A stretch of 53,393 nucleotides of DNA from Salinivibrio costicola subsp. costicola ATCC 33508 = LMG 11651 (GTDB taxonomy: Bacteria; Pseudomonadota; Gammaproteobacteria; Enterobacterales; Vibrionaceae). The stretch spans positions 1 to 53,393 of the forward strand of contig AQOF01000050.1 of assembly GCA_000565345.1 (NCBI GenBank), written 5' to 3'. The first letter of the stretch is position 1. Every line of letters starts with the position of its first letter. The notes beneath the pieces are model-generated. The model had not been told where the DNA came from. It was given only the letters and a program-made list of their open reading frames with translations, and made no database searches. This document shows, piece after piece, positions 50,217 through 53,393 of the stretch. Position numbers and translations under genes: made by a program.

Positions 50217-51569
50217 CTACTCGCCAGCTATCGACAAACGGGCAAACCGTATCCGAGGGGCGAAGAAGGCGCCATCGTAATTAGGCGTGACTGTGTTGCC
50301 AATCGCATCAATCTCATTGAGCATGGTATAGAAATTACCTGCCACTGTGATGCCACGCACGGGGCGAACACGTTTACCGTCACGGCACAAGAAGCCACTG
50401 GCTCCAAACGAGAAGTCGCCACTGATAGCATTCGCGCCAGAATGCACCCCTTGCAGCGAAACCAGTTCGAGATACTCGCCTCCATGCACTTCGGCACCAC
50501 TTTGTTTGCCGGCGGCAATGAGGTCGTGACGTGAAGTGACATCTAAGCCGCCTTTCGGGCTGCGGCCGGCGTTGGCAGTGTGACGGACGCCAAAATGATG
50601 GGCCGTAGCGCTATTATGTAACAACCCAACCAATATGCCATTTTCAATTAGCGGCGTGTCGGTTGTAGCAAAGCCCTCGCTGTCAAAGGCTTTGCTGCGC
50701 ATCCCGCCATCGATACGTGCGATATCGGTAATGGTCAGGGCTGGATCGGCAATCGGTTTTCCGATTTTTTCGCGCCATGGATTGGTACCCCGTTTGGCCG
50801 CATCCCCCGAAAAACAACTGCCAAATGCGCCCAGCAATTCGCTTAAACAATTATGTTCAAACACTACCGCATATTGACCGGTTTTGACTGGCCCACCCTC
50901 TAACAATGCATCAGCCGTGTCATAGGCTAAGCGGGTTGCATATGCTTGGTCGAGATCGGCAAAGCGGCGTGACACTGACGCCCCCAAATGCATCGATTGC
51001 TTGCCGTCGTGATTGAGCAGTGCTGCCGTGTAGCAGCTAAAACTCCGTTCGCGATGATAGCAGCGTGTGCCCAGGGTATTAGCCAGCAGCTGATACTGGG
51101 TTTGCTCACCGTAGCCATTATAGGGCGCACCCGTTGCCCGTGGTTGATTGACCACGTCTTGCTCCATCGCCAGCGCTAATGCAATCTTATCTTCAATCGG
51201 CGTATTATCTGCTTGAAACAAAGTGGGATCTTGGCTATCGATCTGCTGCCCTTCGGCGCGAATTTTCTGGTCAGGGTCGGCTTTGGTAAAGCTCGCATTC
51301 GTTAGCGCGGCATTGACCATGCTGGCAAGGCTGTCGCTATCTAGCGATTCGGAATAACTGGTGGCAACTTGGTCACCTTTGATCACACGTACGCCAATCA
51401 CTTGGCCCGCGGTGACTTTGTGCTCGGACAGATCGCCTTGATCCGCCTTCAATGACAAGCTTTCACTGGCGTTGGCAATGACGTCTGCATGGGCCCCTTT
51501 TGCCTGAACGAGTGCTAATACCTGATCGACGGCATCGCTTAGGGTTGCTTTCACGTTTTGCTCACTCAT
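50217..51569 (-). CDS. pmbA: TldE/PmbA family metalloprotease subunit
   Basis: A protein of 450 residues, the length of E. coli PmbA (TldE). PmbA pairs with TldD as a heterodimeric zinc peptidase that degrades unfolded peptides and matures microcin B17 and the CcdA antitoxin in E. coli. Motifs include [38 protein letters not shown] and [12 protein letters not shown]; as usual for the TldE partner, there is no HExxxH metal motif. Its ATG overlaps the tldD stop (ATGA), so translation is coupled. E. coli keeps tldD and pmbA apart, so this could be an extra TldD/TldE pair rather than the canonical one. Confidence 0.87.
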   Translation of the reverse strand: MSEQNVKATLSDAVDQVLALVQAKGAHADVIANASESLSLKADQGDLSEHKVTAGQVIGVRVIKGDQVATSYSESLDSDSLASMVNAALTNASFTKADPDQKIRAEGQQIDSQDPTLFQADNTPIEDKIALALAMEQDVVNQPRATGAPYNGYGEQTQYQLLANTLGTRCYHRERSFSCYTAALLNHDGKQSMHLGASVSRRFADLDQAYATRLAYDTADALLEGGPVKTGQYAVVFEHNCLSELLGAFGSCFSGDAAKRGTNPWREKIGKPIADPALTITDIARIDGGMRSKAFDSEGFATTDTPLIENGILVGLLHNSATAHHFGVRHTANAGRSPKGGLDVTSRHDLIAAGKQSGAEVHGGEYLELVSLQGVHSGANAISGDFSFGASGFLCRDGKRVRPVRGITVAGNFYTMLNEIDAIGNTVTPNYDGAFFAPRIRFARLSIAGE

Positions 51570-52953
51570 GCGTTACCGCCTCCTACTAGGATGTTGTCGA
51601 CTTTAAGTGCGGGCTGACCCACAGTCGTCGGTACGGCACCACTCACAGAGCCACACATACCCGCGGCGAGGGCGAGATCCTTACCAACCATGCTAATTTC
51701 TTTAAGTACTTTCGGACCGGTGCTGATTAACGTTGCGGACTTGAGTGGTGCGGTGATTTGGCCATCTTCTACCAAATAGGCTTCTTGCACCGCGAAGTTA
51801 AACTCGCCGGTGCCGGGCTGTACTGAACCACCGCCCATTTTTTTAGCATAAATGCCGCGCTCCATGGAGCCAATCATCTTATCAAGATCATCATTACCCG
51901 GCTCGATAAAGGTGTTCCGCATCCGCGAGGTCGGCGCGAACTTGTAAGACTCACGACGGCCTGAGCCGGTGCGTGCATAACCGGTTTTCAGGCTGCCCAT
52001 ATGATCGACCATAAACGAGGTGAGCTTACCGTCTTTGATAAGCTGGGTATGCTGAGTCTCCATACCTTCATCATCGATGTTAATTGAGCCCATGCGTTGG
52101 CTAAGGTGCCATCATCGACGGCGCTAACCACTGGGCTAGCAATCATCTCACCCATTTGATCATGAAACACCGAGGCTTGTTTGGCTACCGAGGTGGTTTC
52201 TAGTAAATGGCCACAGGCTTCGTGGAAAATGACCCCACCGAATCCATTTCCAATAACCACGGGCATTTCACCAGAAGGACAGGTTTGGGCGCCGAGTTTG
52301 GTTAATGCTTGACGTGCAACGCGTTCGCCCATCGCCACGGGATCAATATCGTGATGAAATTCCCAGCCAGTGAGTGCGCCAGGGGCATCAAAGCCGGTCG
52401 ATTGCTCTTTTCCATCGGTGGCAACCGCGGTTGCAGCAATCCGAGTGTAATGACGTGTATCGCTAACGTGCAACCCGCGAGAGTTAAAGATCTCAATCTG
52501 TTGTTCACGTTGGCCGACGCGACCAATAATTTGTGTGATTTTTTCACTTTCGGCGCGTATACGTTGGTCTACGTGGCGTAAAAAATCGACTTTATCTGCC
52601 ACATGCTGGTCACGAGATAGAGGTTCAGACATAGGATGTTTGTCATTTAAATGCGACAAATTAAGGGGGCCAGCAGCGGCAATTTGGTCACGCTTATCAC
52701 GCGCGCAAAGTAAACTGGTCACTTTTTTAAGCTGTTCTTCATCGCGACTATTGGTATAGCCATAAAGGACCTTATGACCGAAAAACAAACGGATACCAAT
52801 TCCAAAATCAATCCCTGAACTGACTTTATCCACCTCACCAGACAATAACTCGACGTTGCCCGAGTGGTGGTGCTCGACAAAGAGCTCGGCGAAATCTGCG
52901 CCCATAAACATGGCGTGATCAATCACCGATTTTGCCGTTGATGGATTCAGCAT
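51566..52953 (-). pseudogene. tldD: TldD family metalloprotease subunit, one frameshift
   Basis: Two frames give about 462 residues. The first carries the zinc motif HEACGH in VIFHEACGHLLE. One G missing near 52092 (TGGCTC) restores [12 protein letters not shown], continuing into [19 protein letters not shown] and the [16 protein letters not shown]-terminus of TldD. The ATG at 52953 has a strong AGGAGGA site upstream; the longer open frame to 53016 does not. The HEACGH variant differs from the HEAVGH of E. coli TldD and resembles shorter TldD proteins of other bacteria and archaea. It forms an overlapping operon with pmbA. Confidence 0.85.
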
Positions 52954-53068
52954 ACTTCCTCCTAAGAAGTGTGTTAGCGAATCTTTTATTCTACCCAATA
53001 GCGCCAAGTGCTCCATCTAAATCTAATGAGCCTAAGCGAAATTAATTTAGGTGGTGGTGAAAGGCGCA

Positions 53069-53085
53069 CCACCACGAAGTGGTGG
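53069..53085. repeat. Subterminal hairpin of an IS200/IS605 remnant
   Basis: CCACCAC-GAA-GTGGTGG lies 2 bases past the stop of the transposase fragment, where IS200/IS605 elements carry a right-end hairpin. Confidence 0.55.
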
Positions 53086-53087
53086 CT

Positions 53088-53391
<304 letters not shown>

Positions 53392-53393
53392 GC

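Overview
The window is chromosomal DNA from a gamma-proteobacterium, most likely a member of the Vibrionaceae. Salinivibrio is my best guess, from gene content and protein style only. The evidence is a LamB/MalM/MalT-type maltose regulon, DUF368 and DUF3015 proteins, a TcyP cystine carrier and a gamma-mobile-trio type island. No rRNA, tRNA or CRISPR array was seen.

Positions 1-27.5 kb are a starch/maltodextrin/glycogen cluster. They hold a lipoprotein pullulanase (pulA), the activator malT, divergent malP-malQ-glgB, malK divergent from malE-malF-malG, glgX, and lamB-malM. Extracellular alpha-glucan is cut by PulA, crosses LamB, is bound by MalE and imported by MalFGK, and is processed by MalQ, MalP, GlgB and GlgX. 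MalT-box-like and CRP-like sites lie in the expected intergenic regions. At the left edge are a DUF368 membrane protein, a small membrane-anchored protein and a DUF4105/DUF3015 pair.

Positions 27,571-37,386 are a foreign island. An overlapping operon encodes two large tyrosine recombinases and two small proteins matching the gamma-mobile-trio set (gmtY, gmtZ, gmtX, VPA1267-like), then a RecD-like helicase. Next comes a compact integron: intI with a LexA box in its promoter, an attI-like junction, one cassette with a secreted-protein gene, and an attC. The island sits between the two stem arms of what looks like a shared bidirectional terminator of malM and the next gene. Its two ends carry similar repeats and hairpins in inverted orientation.

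Positions 37.4-53.4 kb are chromosome again: a chemoreceptor whose upstream region carries MalT-box-like sites, a CHASE4/PAS/degenerate-GGDEF/EAL protein, an OFA-type MFS carrier next to a LytS/LytTR two-component system (YpdAB/YhjX-like), a PhnA-type zinc-ribbon protein, tcyP, an alpha/beta hydrolase, and an overlapping tldD-pmbA pair. Remnants of IS200/IS605 and IS21 transposases close the window.

Many conserved genes carry single-base frameshifts, nearly all explained by one missing base in a short homopolymer: DUF368, DUF4105, glgB, malF, malM, gmtY, gmtX, the VPA1267-like gene, the helicase, the MFS gene, lytS and tldD. This looks like residual sequencing error rather than true decay. 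The in-frame TGA in glgX is a different kind of lesion. Disrupted genes are typed as pseudogene here only because the frame is broken in this sequence.
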